From Hemerocallis citrina (lineage: Eukaryota > Streptophyta > Magnoliopsida > Asparagales > Asphodelaceae): 64,000 nt of DNA. The DNA is taken from positions 90,779,121-90,843,120 of the forward strand of contig CM030367.1 in NCBI GenBank assembly GCA_017893485.1, in the 5' to 3' direction. The notes under the pieces are model-generated. The model searched no databases and was not told the origin of the DNA. It saw only the letters and a program-made list of their open reading frames with translations. Made by a program: the position numbers and the translations under genes. Shown piece after piece: positions 53,359 to 64,000 of this stretch (within the stretch, counting starts at the first letter, position 1; the number at the start of each line of letters is the position of its first letter).

Positions 53359-55081
53359 GGATTTATATGAAAAAATGTATAGATGAATTTTCAGACAACT
53401 TGACATATCTGCATTCAAATTCACTTTTCCGTTGTTATAGAAAAGCAAATCCGATTCAGTCAGAGATTCTAGAAAGTAGACTCTCTTCCGGTTCTAACGC
53501 ATATTCACACGATACATTCTAAAGACAGTAGCTATGCGTACAAATTCATTCTTCGCTGGTTTCGATGTTTCGCGCGCATTCTGGAAATTCGGAGTCACAA
53601 TACTAAAACTGCGATATCTCACAATATATATATCAGATTGAGAAACCGTAATATGTTTCGGATATCTAGACTCGAAGGGCTACGATTTTTATGTAGAAAG
53701 TTTTTCGATCCAGTATCAGGAACATGGTCAAATTCTCAGTACGAGATACCGGTTAGTAATCCCGTGCAGGTTCAGAAATTCACGATATGATGGTACTAAA
53801 ATCGCGATATCTCACAATCTATACATCTGATTGAGAAACCGTAAGATGTTCTGGATTCGGGACTCGATAGGCTACGATTTCCATGTAGAAAATTATCAAT
53901 CCAGTATCGGAAACATGGTCGAATTCTCAGTGCAAGGTTAAGAAATTTTAGAAATAGTAAGGTTAAATATTCGATATTCGATAACACGATTCGAAATGTA
54001 TTAACGGTTCACTGTTGAGTTGATATAGCATGAAACCAGTGACTAGAATGGAGTTTGACAATAAAATATGATGATAACTAGACTACTCGCCACGAGTCCA
54101 AGGAAAATGCTTGTATGAGAACAAAAATAGTGTACAAGGTACTTGCCTTATAACGTGATGATTTTGGTGGTGGTGTTAACCGCGGAAAGAAGAAGCAACA
54201 TCGGCAACGGACAGCGGCACAACGGCGGTAAGAATGGCGGCAAGACGGTAGCTAGCGAGCAGCGGTAGCAACGGTGAGCGACGACAACGACAAGGTGGCG
54301 CGGCGTCCGGTTATTTTTTGGAGTTCACGGGATCGTAGAAGCGGAGTCGGTGGCTCGAAGGTGGAAGGTAAAGTAGAGCTTGGGTGTTGCTTGAGCTCTC
54401 GGGTGTGAAGAAGGCAGAGGAAGAGAAGGAGGGAAAATGAAGAATGGGATGTAGATAAGAGAAGAGAAAGAGGTGGGAGGTTCTGCATGTGTGTGTGTGT
54501 ATATATATAGAAAGGAAGAGGTGCATGGGGTGTAGAAAAATCAAAGTGCATGGGGTGTAGAAAAATCCAACATGTGTGTGGAAAAAAATGAGAAGTTAGG
54601 CGTAGAAGGAGAAAATGAGGGGTTAGTGGGGATTAGGTTAGAAAATAGGAATAAGGAGGAGAAGTCAGGAGTAGGAGTTAGGTGTAGAATTAGGCAGGAT
54701 TAGGATTAGGATTAGGATTAATCAGGGTTTAAAATTTGTATTTAAACTCCGATCGAAAATTCACAAAATTATAAATTTGATCAGAATAATATTCTGGCTT
54801 TAGATAAAGAGTCCAAAGAGAAAAATAAAACTGATCTGAAAATTGAAGTACAAAAATTCACGTAGTAAAATACTTACTACTGGAACAGGGAGTTACAATC
54901 CTACCCACCTTACAAAAAAAATTTCGTCCTCGAAATTTACTTAGGTGGGATATAGGATAGCTAAGAAGAATGCAATACTCTTCAACTGAGAGTGCAACGG
55001 AAGATAAAAGAAACAAAGAGTACAAAGACACGAAAACAACTAAAGACAAATTGTGCACCCACAACTGAAGGACTCAACAAT

Positions 55082-55794
55082 TTAATGTCTAGGCTCAGAA
55101 TCTGAACCACCGACATCGCTAACATCCCAGTTCAGCTGAGTCACAAGCTCATCTCGCTCTGGCACATACTCTTCTAACTTTCTGAGTAACTCCTTAGGCA
55201 AAGGTGCTGAAATCAAGATGCGTTTGGCCTTACTGGATATAAACTCCTCAGCCACAGCTGAATCTATGAAGAACAGAAGTGAGTCGTAATATCCATCAAC
55301 GTTTAAAATACCCACCGGTTTGCTGTGGATTCCCAGTTGAGCCCATGTGATCACTTCAAATAACTCCTCAAGTGATCCATAACCTCCGGGCAAGGCTATG
55401 AAAGCATCAGCAGCACGAGCCATTTCGGCCTTCCTCTCGTGCATGTTAGAGACAACTCTAACATCTCCCACAGTTCCCCCAGTGATGGCGACTTGGGAAT
55501 CACTCCCAAAACGTGTCGGCCACCAGAACGAACAGCGTCGGAAACTAGGCCCATTAATCCTATGCTCCCACCACCATAGACGAGATCGATATTCCTTTCT
55601 ATAAGCTCCTTGCCGAGCTCGATCGCGACTTCCTGGTAGCTAGCTCTTTTGCCAGAGCTACTGCCACAAAATACACAAATCCTGTCGAATCTCGATAAAG
55701 ATGAAGAAAGCTTCATCTTCTTCCCTGCTTGACTTTCTTCTTCCACCGATTTTCTCTTCATCCCCGCTACCGATTCTTGATCTCTTCTTTCCAT
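55082..55794 (-). pseudogene. LOG: LOG cytokinin-activating enzyme, intronless retrocopy 2 (13-bp deletion)
   Basis: It has the same start and end as copy 1 ([16 protein letters not shown]... to ...GGSDSEPRH). It is 713 bp against 726 bp, and the difference is one 13-bp deletion near 55484-55485, after VIPKS. This shifts the frame to a stop at 55396. Codon 73 is intact Tyr here ([17 protein letters not shown]). The downstream part retains [20 protein letters not shown] and [14 protein letters not shown], with Ser in place of the usual Thr in PGGYGT. It has no introns. Lesions differ from copy 1, so each arose after the LTRs separated. Confidence 0.93.
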
Positions 55795-55799
55795 TTGCC

Positions 55800-56115
55800 A
55801 AGAAAATCCGAGCTACTAATCTTTCTCTTGCTTTCTTGCTCCCATCTCTGCTACCGGCTTCTCACTTTCTCTCTTCTCCGAAGCTTGCTCCCGAGTTGCC
55901 TTCTTCTTTCTCTTCTTTCCTTTCTTCCCCGACGTCTCTCTCTCTTTATTTCTTCTCCGTTTTCTCTTTCTTTCTTCTTCCTTCTCCGACTTCTCTCTCT
56001 TTCTTCTTCCTCTTTCTTTCTCTTTTTCTTTCTCTCCTTTTCTTTCTTCTTTCTTTGACTTCTCTCTCTCTCTTTCTCTTCTTTTTTCTTCTTCTTCTTG
56101 TCTTTTCTTCATTAA
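55800..56115. repeat. Polypyrimidine tract upstream of LOG copy 2
   Basis: The same CT-rich run as 50090-50425 with length differences. Confidence 0.9.
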
Positions 56116-56189
56116 TGCACCGCCTCCTATAACCGGCCTATGGCCAATATTGGCCCTATAACTGGTATCATGTCAGAGGCTTGGAACAT

Positions 56190-56590
56190 TGTCATAGGTG
56201 GTGATGTTGTTGTTTATTCTCGAGAGTGCAAGCAGAGTCCCGTGGCTATTGTGGCGCAGATTTCAAGGCGAACCTGATTATCATTGGGAATTCAGGATTC
56301 GACATCATTCTCGGTATGGATTGGTTGGGTGAATCCCATGCTGTCATTGATTGCCGTGCCAAGAAAGTTGTATTCCGAATTCCAGGTCGTGCAGAGTTTG
56401 AGTTCCATGCTAGGGAGATGCCCCTAGGACGAGCTGAGACTGTAGATGATCAGGAGAATTGTGCGATGGAATTGTACTCAGGCTGTGAGGCTGCACCTCT
56501 AGTATTGCAAGAATTCCTGGATGTTTTTCCATAGGAGTTGCCCGACTTACCCCCTGATAAGGATGTGGATTTCGGTATTGAAGTTTAGCC
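56190..56590 (+). pseudogene. Protease C-terminal part of element Y
   Basis: It reads CGADFKANLIIIGNSGFDII and LGMDWLGESHAVIDCRAKKV, the ILGMDWL block after the gypsy protease. The DSG/DTG active-site segment is absent upstream. Stops occur at 56532 and 56586. Confidence 0.8.
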
Positions 56591-56597
56591 TGGTACG

Positions 56598-57300
56598 ATG
56601 CTGATATTGAAGGGTCCTTACAGGATAGCATCAATTGAGCTAGCATGGCTGAAGGTGCAGATTCAGGATTTGCTAGATTTAGGGTTCATCAGGCCCAGTG
56701 TTTCGCCATGGGATGCTCCAGTTCTTTTTGTTAGCAGGAAGGATGGTAGTCGTCAACTGTGCATCGATTATCGGGAACTGAACAGTGTTACTGTGAAGAA
56801 CCGGTATCCGCTGCCCAGGATCGATGACTTGTTTGATCAGTTTGGCGGAGCAGCTATTTTCTCGAAGTTGGATCTTCGTTCAGGGTATCATCAGGTCAAG
56901 GTGAAGGTAGCAGATGTGCAGAAGGCTGCGTTCAGGACCAGATATGGGCACTATGAGTATCTTGTGATGCCGTTCGAAGTCACAAATGCGCCAGCTGTGT
57001 TCATGAGTCTTATGAACAGGGTCTTTTCTCCGTTCCTGGATAGATTTGTGGTAGTCTTCATCGATGACATTCTAGTGTATTCTCGGAACCGGGAGGATCA
57101 TGTTGAGCATCTGAGGTTGGTTCTGCAGACTTTGAGGGAGAATCAGCTCTATGGAAAACTCAGCAAGTGCGAGTTCTGGCTTGACAGAGTTATCTTCTTG
57201 GGGCACATCATCTCGGGCAATGGTATCTCCGTGGACCCGTCCAATGTTACAGCTATGAGAGATTGGTCAGTTCCCAAGTCAGTTTCGGAGGAAGTTTCTT
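56598..57300 (+). pseudogene. Reverse transcriptase of element Y
   Basis: Gypsy RT blocks are in order: [75 protein letters not shown] and [13 protein letters not shown] (FIDD catalytic loop intact). The frame is open for 236 codons, then shifts near 57290. The expected G in the MPFGLTNAP block is E. Confidence 0.92.
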
Positions 57301-57840
57301 TAGTCTAACTGGTTATTATCAGAAATTCGTCCAAGATTTTTCGATAATTGCAGGGCCTTTGACGAAGCAGACCCGAAAGGATCAGAAGTTCTGGTTGTCT
57401 GAGGCTTGCAGTGAGGTTTTTTCTGAGTTGAAGAGCAGGTTGACGTCAGTGCCAGTGTTGACTATTCCAGATGGTTCAAGCGAATTCGTGGTTCACTGTG
57501 ATGCTTCTGGCAAGGATCTTGGTGCAGTTCTAATGCAGAACGGCCGAGTTGTTGCTTATGCATCGAGGCAGTTGAGGCTGCATGAGAAGAACTATCCGAC
57601 TCATGATTTGGAGTTAGCGGCAGTGATCTTCGCTTTGAAGCTGTAGAGACACTATTTGCTTGGAAACCGAGTTGAGATATTTACCGACCACAAAAGTCTC
57701 AAGTATGTTTTCACCCAAAAGGAATTGAACATGAGGAAAAGGCGTTGGTTGGATTTTATGGCCGACTATGACATCAGTTTGCAATACCATCCTGGTAGAG
57801 TGAACTTGGTGCCGGATGCGTTGAGCAGGAGATCGACAAC
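57300..57840 (+). pseudogene. RNase H of element Y
   Basis: It has [32 protein letters not shown], a TAG at 57644, then IFTDHKSLKYVFTQKELN and PGRVNLVPDALSRR. The four acidic positions expected of RNase H (D, E, D, D) are visible. Confidence 0.88.
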
Positions 57841-58930
57841 TATGTTCCTAACTCAGCAGAGAGATTTGGTTGATCAGATGCGAAGGTTGGAGTTGAATGT
57901 GTTGTTGTCGAGTTCTGATCGGAGTTGTTTGGTGCTTCAGCTCCAGTCGTATCTTGTTGAGCAGATTAAAGAGGCTCAGGTTGGTGATGAGCAGTTGCAG
58001 GGATTCAGGGCAGAAGTTGAAGCTGGTTCCAGAATGGATATGGTTATTCATGCAGATGGATCGCTTATTTTTAAGTCCAGGTTGTGTGCCCCGAAGGGTG
58101 AAGCTCATCGGAGGTTGCTTGAGGAAGCCCACCAGTCGTCGTATTCTATTCATCCTGGAGGTACTAAGATGTATCGGGACTTATAGCTTCACTTCTAGTG
58201 GCATGGTATGAAGATGGTTGTGGCTCGGTTTATGTCTCAGTGTTTGATATGCCAGCAGGTGAAGGCAGAGCATCAGAGAACCGCCGGTTCTTCAACCGCT
58301 TCCCATTCCGGAGTGGAAGTGGGAACATATCACTATAAATTTTGTGACTACTTTGCCGAGGAGTCCCAAGGGTCACAATGCCATTTGGGTGATTGTCGAC
58401 AGACTGACGAAGAGTGCTCACTTCATTCCCTTTTGAGTCGGACAGTCTACTGAGAACCTAGCTGAGAAGTAGATGCAAGAGATCGTCAGACTTCATGGGG
58501 TTCCAGTCAGTATTGTATCCGACAGAGATACAAGGTTCATGTCTCAGTTTTGGGAGAGTCTTCAGAGTAGTTTGGGGAGTAAATTGAAGTACAGTACAAC
58601 TTTTCATCTCCAGACAGATGGACAGTCAGAGAGGACCATCCAGACTCTAGAGGACATGTTGAGGTCCTATGTGTTGCAGTTCGGTGAATCTTGGGAGGAC
58701 CATTTGCATCTTGTAGAGTTCTCGTACAATAACAGCTTTCAGGCCAGTCTTAAAGCTGCACCGTTCGAGGCACTTTATGGGCAGAAGTATAGATCACCAG
58801 TGTGCTAGGATGACATTGGTGAGAGAAAATTGTTGGGTCCGGAGTTAATCACCAGGACAGTTGATACAGTGACTCAGATCAGCAAGCATCTTCAGGCAGC
58901 GCAAGACAGGCAACAGAGATGAGCAGATGT
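57841..58930 (+). pseudogene. Integrase of element Y
   Basis: The zinc-binding region (HQSSYSIHPGGTKMYRDL, then [17 protein letters not shown]) is followed by a frameshifted core. [12 protein letters not shown] sequence near 58390 holds the first Asp. VSDRDTRFMSQFWESLQ (second Asp) and GQSERTIQTLEDMLRSYV (Glu) are in the open frame 58473-58808. Stops occur at 58186, 58807 and 58919. Confidence 0.88.
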
Positions 58931-58943
58931 CCATAGGAGAGTT

Positions 58944-59372
58944 TTGGAGTTTGAGGTTAGTGACCATGTTTTTCTAAAGGTATCGCCGTGGCGAGGTGTC
59001 ATTCAGTTTGGTGATGGGGGCAAGTTGAGCCCTAGATTTATCAGACCGTTTGATATCGTTGAACGAGTAGGCAAAGTGGCCTATCGTCTTACATTGCCAC
59101 CGGCTTCATCCGGAGCGCACGATGTTTTTCATGTCTCACAACTCAGGAGATATATCTGTGATGAGAGCCATGTGATCGACTACTTATAGTTGACCGTGCG
59201 GACGGATTTGACTTGTGAGGTTCCGCCAGTTGCTATCTTAGACCGGTGAGAGAAAGTGCTGATGAACAAGGTCATCAAGCTGGTCCGTGTTTCTTGGAAT
59301 CCTCACTCGCCAGGTGAGTCGACTTGGGAATTGGAGGAGGAGATCCAGCAAAAGTTTCCTCATCTATTTGAG
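58944..59372 (+). pseudogene. Integrase C-terminus and chromodomain-like tail of element Y
   Basis: It has GVIQFGDGGKLSPRFIRPFD (GPF-type module), AHDVFHVSQLRRY and, after a stop, VLMNKVIKLVRVSWNPH and ESTWELEEEIQQKFPHLFE. The order fits Tekay/Del chromoviruses. Confidence 0.85.
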
Positions 59373-59472
59373 TAGCTTTTTGTTTTGTTCTTTCTTTCCC
59401 TTTCGGGGTTACCCTATGTACCTCCTGTTTGAATTTCGAGGACGAAATTCTTCTTGTTAGGTGGGTAGGATT

Positions 59473-60212
59473 TGTAACCCATGTTTTCCATTTTCTTGTA
59501 TTTTGAATGTATTTTCTTTTTCTGAGTATTTATTCATTTTGTACTCTTCCGTTTCTTATTAATTGTGTATTTGTTCTTCGTTCTCCATAATCAATCTATC
59601 TGTTTTGACTTTGACTACATTTTCTGGTCTTAAATAATTTCCTGATTCAATTTAATTTAATTTTTCTGTCCAAATTTATTGTCTCCGATTGAATCTGTTT
59701 AACTCTAATTAATTGTTGTTTATGGCCTATTTGATTGTTGTCTAATTCCATGTCCTATATCCTTTTATTGGATCTTCTAATAAACCCATTGAAGCCCCAA
59801 ACCCTTTTATCACTGTCTTCTTATTGGGTTAAAACCCAATATCCATTAACCCTAATCATCTCCTATTAATACCCTACTGTTTACAACCTAACCCTAATAT
59901 TATACCTAAACCCTAGCCGCTCCTATTACTCATCGCGATCCCCTTTGACTTGCTCTCTCCCTCTCTCCCGTGTACCCTCATCCTCGTCTCCCTCCTCTCG
60001 AGCAACACCAACCACTCAGCCCGACCCTTCTGCAAATGCCAGGCCCTTGCGCCTGCCTGCTCCCAGCACATCGACATCCAGTAGCAGCAGCTGTGTTGCT
60101 TTCCCCCAACGCCAGACAGACAGCACATCAAAGACAGCAGTAGCGACCACTGTCGCTGCTGTCCGCCGCCTGCTGTCGCCCGTTCAACCATCGTCGTCCT
60201 CCCGACAGTGCC

Positions 60213-60263
<51 letters not shown>

Positions 60264-62861
60264 TGTGAACACGTTGTTCTGCGTGTAGGGTTTGTGATTA
60301 TTGTGTTCGTGCCCGGGAATCCGTTCCTGTTATTCTTATTTTTCGTCGGATTCGTCGTCAATTACAAGGCAAGTAACTTGTATTCCTTTTGTTGTATAAT
60401 ACACATACTAAATACCGTCTGTAATATGGCTTTTGATTCTAAATTCATTCCCATGAAAATCCCTTGTTAGATCTTGTCTCTATTTGTTGATCCATCCGTA
60501 TTCATCCTTTATTACACACACGACATGAAATTAACTTAGATCTAATTAATTCTTGATGCTTGTATGTTGATGTTCGTAATCCATGATATGTGGTATGAAT
60601 CTTGCATTCTTGATGTGTTAGTTGTAGTATATCTTGTGGTAGATTTGTAAAACACCCATGCCATGTTGTTTGGACATCTATTATACCATGCGTTTTGTTT
60701 TAATTTGGATTTATCGCATATGAACTATTTGATTTCATACATGAAAACATTTCTGTTTTTGCTGCTGCCCCGTTTTTGTTCAGTATTTTTGACCCTGTTA
60801 AGGTTAGTAAATCAAATTTATTTGTGAATACAAATCGTAGACACTGTTGTCTATTTTTCAGAATTTCTGACAGATCTCAATTTCGATTTGTGAGTTGCAA
60901 GTTATTGCTGTTTTACTACAGAGGTAGAAAATTCCAGATTCGATTTTATGTGAATTCTGTGGAGTTATTTAGTGTAATACTGATGTTAAAGATAAGATTT
61001 TGACCTAATATTTTTCTGGATATGACTAGACTTGACTGGGATTAACCCCAATTTTTTAAAGATTTATTTAATGATGTTTATAAACTATTCTATACCTATA
61101 AACAATTACTATATTTCCAGAAATTTCATGCTGTTCAGTAAAGAACCAAGTTTTCAACCTAATTCTAGTTACAATTGGTAAAAACTTTGTAAACATTAAA
61201 TTTAGCCTACTATATCTATTTTATCACCCTTTTGACGAATTTGAATTTTGATTTATACTTTGGAATCTATCGCTGTTTTAGTACTGCTGTGTTTGAGGTT
61301 TCAGATTTGCAAACTTACTGTATCTTGCTGTTTTATGATTTTATTGGAATGCTATCCATGTTAGAATATTATGAAATTATATTTGCTGATACTAGACACA
61401 CTGGGAAATACTCCAGATTTTTCTAGGATTTAAGTTTTTATGCCATTTTCATGCTTGTGAATACAATCTTGTGATTTCTGGCTGAACATGTTTTCTGTGT
61501 ATAATTCTGTTTTGAGCCCTGATTCTGGAATTATTATATGACTTGTATATATGTGCTGGATTCGGACGAGAGTCTATTTTCTAGATTTTCTGACGGATAT
61601 AGATTTGCATGTCTTTGGCAATGGGAATCCCAGATTTAGTGCAGTACTGTCTTGCTGTCCAGAACTAGAATTTTCGTTGTCTTAGTCTATTTTGAGTCAT
61701 TCGTCATATGTTCATATCCTTTATTCAACTTGTACTTGTACCTTGTTGTCTTGCCATGTTTCTCTCCTTGTTTGTGCACGTCCATGCTTTCTTGAGTAGT
61801 AATAATAAGAAATTAAGTCGGGGTTAAAGGAAAAGATCTAATAATGGAAAATACAGAAACGTGTATTCGGAAGGGGATCCATAGATCTTACGTGATACTT
61901 GATACATGATTACTTGATACTTGACACGTGATTACTTGACACTTGCACACTTAACACGCGATACTTAATACTTGATGCTTGATACTTGATACATGATTAC
62001 TTGATACTTGTCCCTAAGTACACTGCCCTCTATGATCCACTATGAAATCTAAAATGTAACTTGTTTGAATGTAGCAACCATGTAGTAAAAATTTGGGACG
62101 CATGAAGTGCTACCTAGATCGGACTAGATACAAGACTTGAAAACAACATGATCACTTGACACTTGCTATTTGTTACTTGTACATGATACTTGATTACTTG
62201 ACACTTGTTACTTTTTACTCGTTTACATACCATTAGACACTTGTTACATGCCACTTGCACCCATTTACCTTGCCATGCTACTTGTTCTGTTATTGACTTA
62301 GAGTTAGTTGCTCTATTTTGTTGTTACATCTTCCATGCTACACTTGCTTCCGCTGTTACTCTATTCTTGTCTATTTGTTTTCTTTTGTACTTGTTGTCTG
62401 CAATACAAGCGGCCCGTAACTTGCATTGACGGACGTTTGTTTTCTCTTTCCTTTTCCTGCAAATTTGTCACTTGCATACTTTGGTGACCAGCTGCCCAAT
62501 GGAGTAGGTGATCAAAGATTCTAGTTGGCTAGAGTTCTTGCTACATTTATTCTTGTTGCTTATCTTGAATTATTTGTAACTTGTTACATGGATATTTATG
62601 TTGGGCATTTTGTCCCATACTTGTGTTTTGTTCCAGATTTGATTATTTGAGATTTAGTATTCTTGTTTTTGTTTCAAATAATCTTATTGACCATATTAAT
62701 TTAGTTATTCATGCATGGTTGACTATTCCTCTTGTATATCTCTTGCTTATTCTTGTATATGTTGTAAAGATCCTTACAGCTTATGAATGGTGAAAGCCAT
62801 TCGCTGGACTTGTATCGCGTATTTGTATTCTGTATTCCTTTTTGGGAAGCGGGGCGTGACA
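59473..62861 (+). repeat. 3' LTR of element Y
   Basis: 3389 bp from TGTAACCCATGTTTTCC to GGGGCGTGACA. It follows a weak polypurine tract (AGGTGGGTAGGA). It has telobox-like CCCTAA words (59820-59925), a (CT)22 run (60217-60260), AT-rich sequence, and ACTTGATACATGATT-type tandem words (61890-62260). No gene was seen; the ORF at 59945-60268 is compositional. Confidence 0.85.
60217..60260. repeat. (CT)22 microsatellite
   Basis: An uninterrupted CT run in the Y 3' LTR. Confidence 0.95.
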
Positions 62862-64000
62862 ACCCGTTAAAGCAAGCTTCGGGCAGTAAGTAGTAAGAAG
62901 TAAGGAAACAATAAAGCATGATATAACAAGGAAAAAGAAACAGAAACAGAAACAGGGAACCATATGATCAACTGCGATACAAATAGCAAATGTGAACTTG
63001 TAACTGAAACGAGAAACATGGAAACATGAATTCAATGTATAATCCTTCGGTGACGAGAAATCATGTAACGGAAAACATGTCATGTAACAGGAATCATGTA
63101 AACTTATAACTTGTAAATGGGAACATGTAAACATATAAACGGGAATCATGTGAACTTGTATACGGGAATCATGTAACTTGTAAACATAAATCATGTAATC
63201 AAGAACCAGGAATCGTGTAATCAAGTATCAATAATCATGTAATCACAAATCATGCCTAGTGCTGGTCTTCAGATTACCAGTTTTATTAACTTATCTAATG
63301 CACGTAATTCTGTGTCCCATAACACAAGTTCGGGTGCATATCAATCATGTGACATTTGGACTTGAGTAGTGAATTCTATAGGATTATGTACCCGGGTCTT
63401 CCGGTGACTTTATCAATAAACAAGACATGTAATCAAGAATCAAGAATCAAGAATCACTATTCCAGGAAACACGGGCCCCCTACTGAGTCTACTCCCTTAT
63501 ATTGTTCACTACTAAGCCATACCATTATAACCCAGCTTGTTATTCTTTTACAATAATTAATCATGAACATGAAGTCAGTATAATCAGTAAAAAGGATAGT
63601 ATTATCAAGACAGTTATTAGGAAGGTATCAAGAGATGATGCAATACATGATATAGAGTCATGACGGTAATCAAGAAGGTATCAAATGGTAGATGCAAATG
63701 CATAATATAAAGAAAATCTATCAACTTATTATATCGGTACAAATTATGAACAATATTTATAGTTCAGTTCATTAAATATGAAAAATAACGGGTTTATATG
63801 CAAAAACGTAGAGATGAATGTCTAGACAACATCACCTATCTGTGTTCAAATTCACTTCCCTGTTGCTACATAAAAGCAAATCCAATTCCGTCAGATATTC
63901 TAGAAAGTAGACTCCCTTTCCGTTCCAACGCATATTCACACGACACATTCTAGGGACTGCAGCTATACGTAAAAATGTATTCTTTACTAGTTTCGATGTT
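62862..64000 (-). repeat. Third LTR of the LOG-carrying family (partial, continues off window)
   Basis: From CCCGTTAAAGCAAGC it follows 46753-47840 and its right-LTR counterpart. It includes the AATCAAGAATCA words (63420-63460) and the CCCCCTACTGAGTCTACTCCC segment. It is more diverged than the two LTRs are from each other. Y ends exactly at 62861, so Y inserted into or recombined with this LTR. If collinear further, a third LOG copy would lie about 1.5-2.5 kb beyond the window. Confidence 0.75.

Larger units (their letters stand above)
46365..56146 (-). mobile_element. Short LTR element with long LTRs carrying LOG retrocopies (minus strand)
   Basis: 9782 bp. 5' LTR 56146-51790 (4357 bp), spacer GGTTTTTAG, tRNA-iMet PBS 51780-51769, a 1334-bp interior with a gag remnant and two zinc knuckles, and 3' LTR 50455-46365 (4091 bp). 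LTR ends on the plus strand are TGTCAC...GGCCA. The flanks share ATAT (ATATT if the terminal T is ambiguous), a plausible but short TSD. LTRs this long with almost no interior recall LARD-type non-autonomous elements. Each LTR holds one LOG sequence in sense orientation. The LTR end and PBS spacer closely match Y, so Y-type enzymes could have mobilised it. Confidence 0.75.
51790..56146 (-). repeat. 5' LTR of the LOG-carrying element
   Basis: A 4357-bp LTR paired with 46365-50455. It contains LOG copy 2, a TATATATA box at 54500-54509, and an extra block at 53061-53358. Confidence 0.82.
44902..62861 (+). mobile_element. Gypsy element Y (Tekay-like chromovirus), split by the LOG-carrying element
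   Basis: A partial 5' LTR (44902-45615), tRNA-iMet PBS (45626-45637), gag N-terminal part (45834-46340), the inserted minus-strand element (46365-56146), then the protease end, RT, RNase H, integrase and chromodomain-like tail (56190-59372), a polypurine tract and the 3' LTR (59473-62861). The upstream part of the 5' LTR is missing, abutting a Z-family LTR. The gag zinc knuckle and the protease active-site region are absent around the insertion point. Many stops make it non-functional. Confidence 0.85.

Noticed and set aside
46365..56146. Reading the two LOG copies as an ordinary tandem gene duplication
   Set aside because: The duplicated block ends in TG...CA-like borders, has a tRNA-iMet PBS just inside the 5' copy, a gag remnant between the copies, and lies within another retroelement.

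Overview
This window looks like nuclear DNA of a flowering plant, most likely a eudicot. The evidence is split genes with GT-AG introns, plant tRNA-iMet primer-binding sites, plant gypsy and copia elements, hAT DNA transposons, and a cytokinin-activating LOG sequence. The species cannot be fixed from the sequence. There is no bacterial, organellar, rRNA or CRISPR content. More than 85 % of the window is transposable elements, many nested in each other.

One host gene forms the backbone of 14.6-41.7 kb. It is a minus-strand plant RimM-family gene (ribosome maturation factor, fused to a UDPGP-like nucleotidyltransferase region). Exons 4-9 join with matching reading phase. The gene is stretched by an 18.4-kb intron (18314-36674) filled with nested elements. 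A 3.8-kb hAT element with perfect 8-bp target duplications sits inside exon 3. Two one-base homopolymer differences (exons 3 and 8) also break the frame. The 3' exons are not in the window.

Region by region. 1-11032: a chromovirus-derived gypsy element that lacks most of pol (copy 1), hit by two elements of a gag-only gypsy family called X here; the inner X copy (1944-8701, TSD CTCGA) carries several tandem-repeat arrays between gag and its 3' LTR. 11033-14438: a decayed copia element. 14439-18312: RimM exons 9-5, with a MITE in an intron. 18313-36674: the giant RimM intron, holding chromovirus copy 3, a DUF659-type hAT transposase split by chromovirus copy 2, a Y-family LTR containing another truncated gypsy (Z), a MITE and an RTE-type LINE tail. 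36675-41676: RimM exons 4-1 with the hAT insertion. 42000-44901: a Z-family LTR containing a copia-like solo LTR. 44902-62861: a Tekay-like gypsy element (Y, plus strand). 46365-56146: inserted in Y, on the minus strand, a short element with two 4.1-4.4-kb LTRs. 62862-64000: part of a third LTR of that last family.

The most notable structure is 46365-56146. Each of its long LTRs contains an intronless, near full-length LONELY GUY (LOG, cytokinin riboside 5'-monophosphate phosphoribohydrolase) sequence in the sense direction, near the start of U3 and upstream of the LTR's TATA box. The two copies have different lesions (a stop codon in one, a 13-bp deletion in the other), so the parent element probably carried an intact LOG frame. 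The element has a tRNA-iMet PBS and an LTR/PBS junction almost the same as that of Y. It therefore looks like a non-autonomous relative of Y that captured a host hormone gene.
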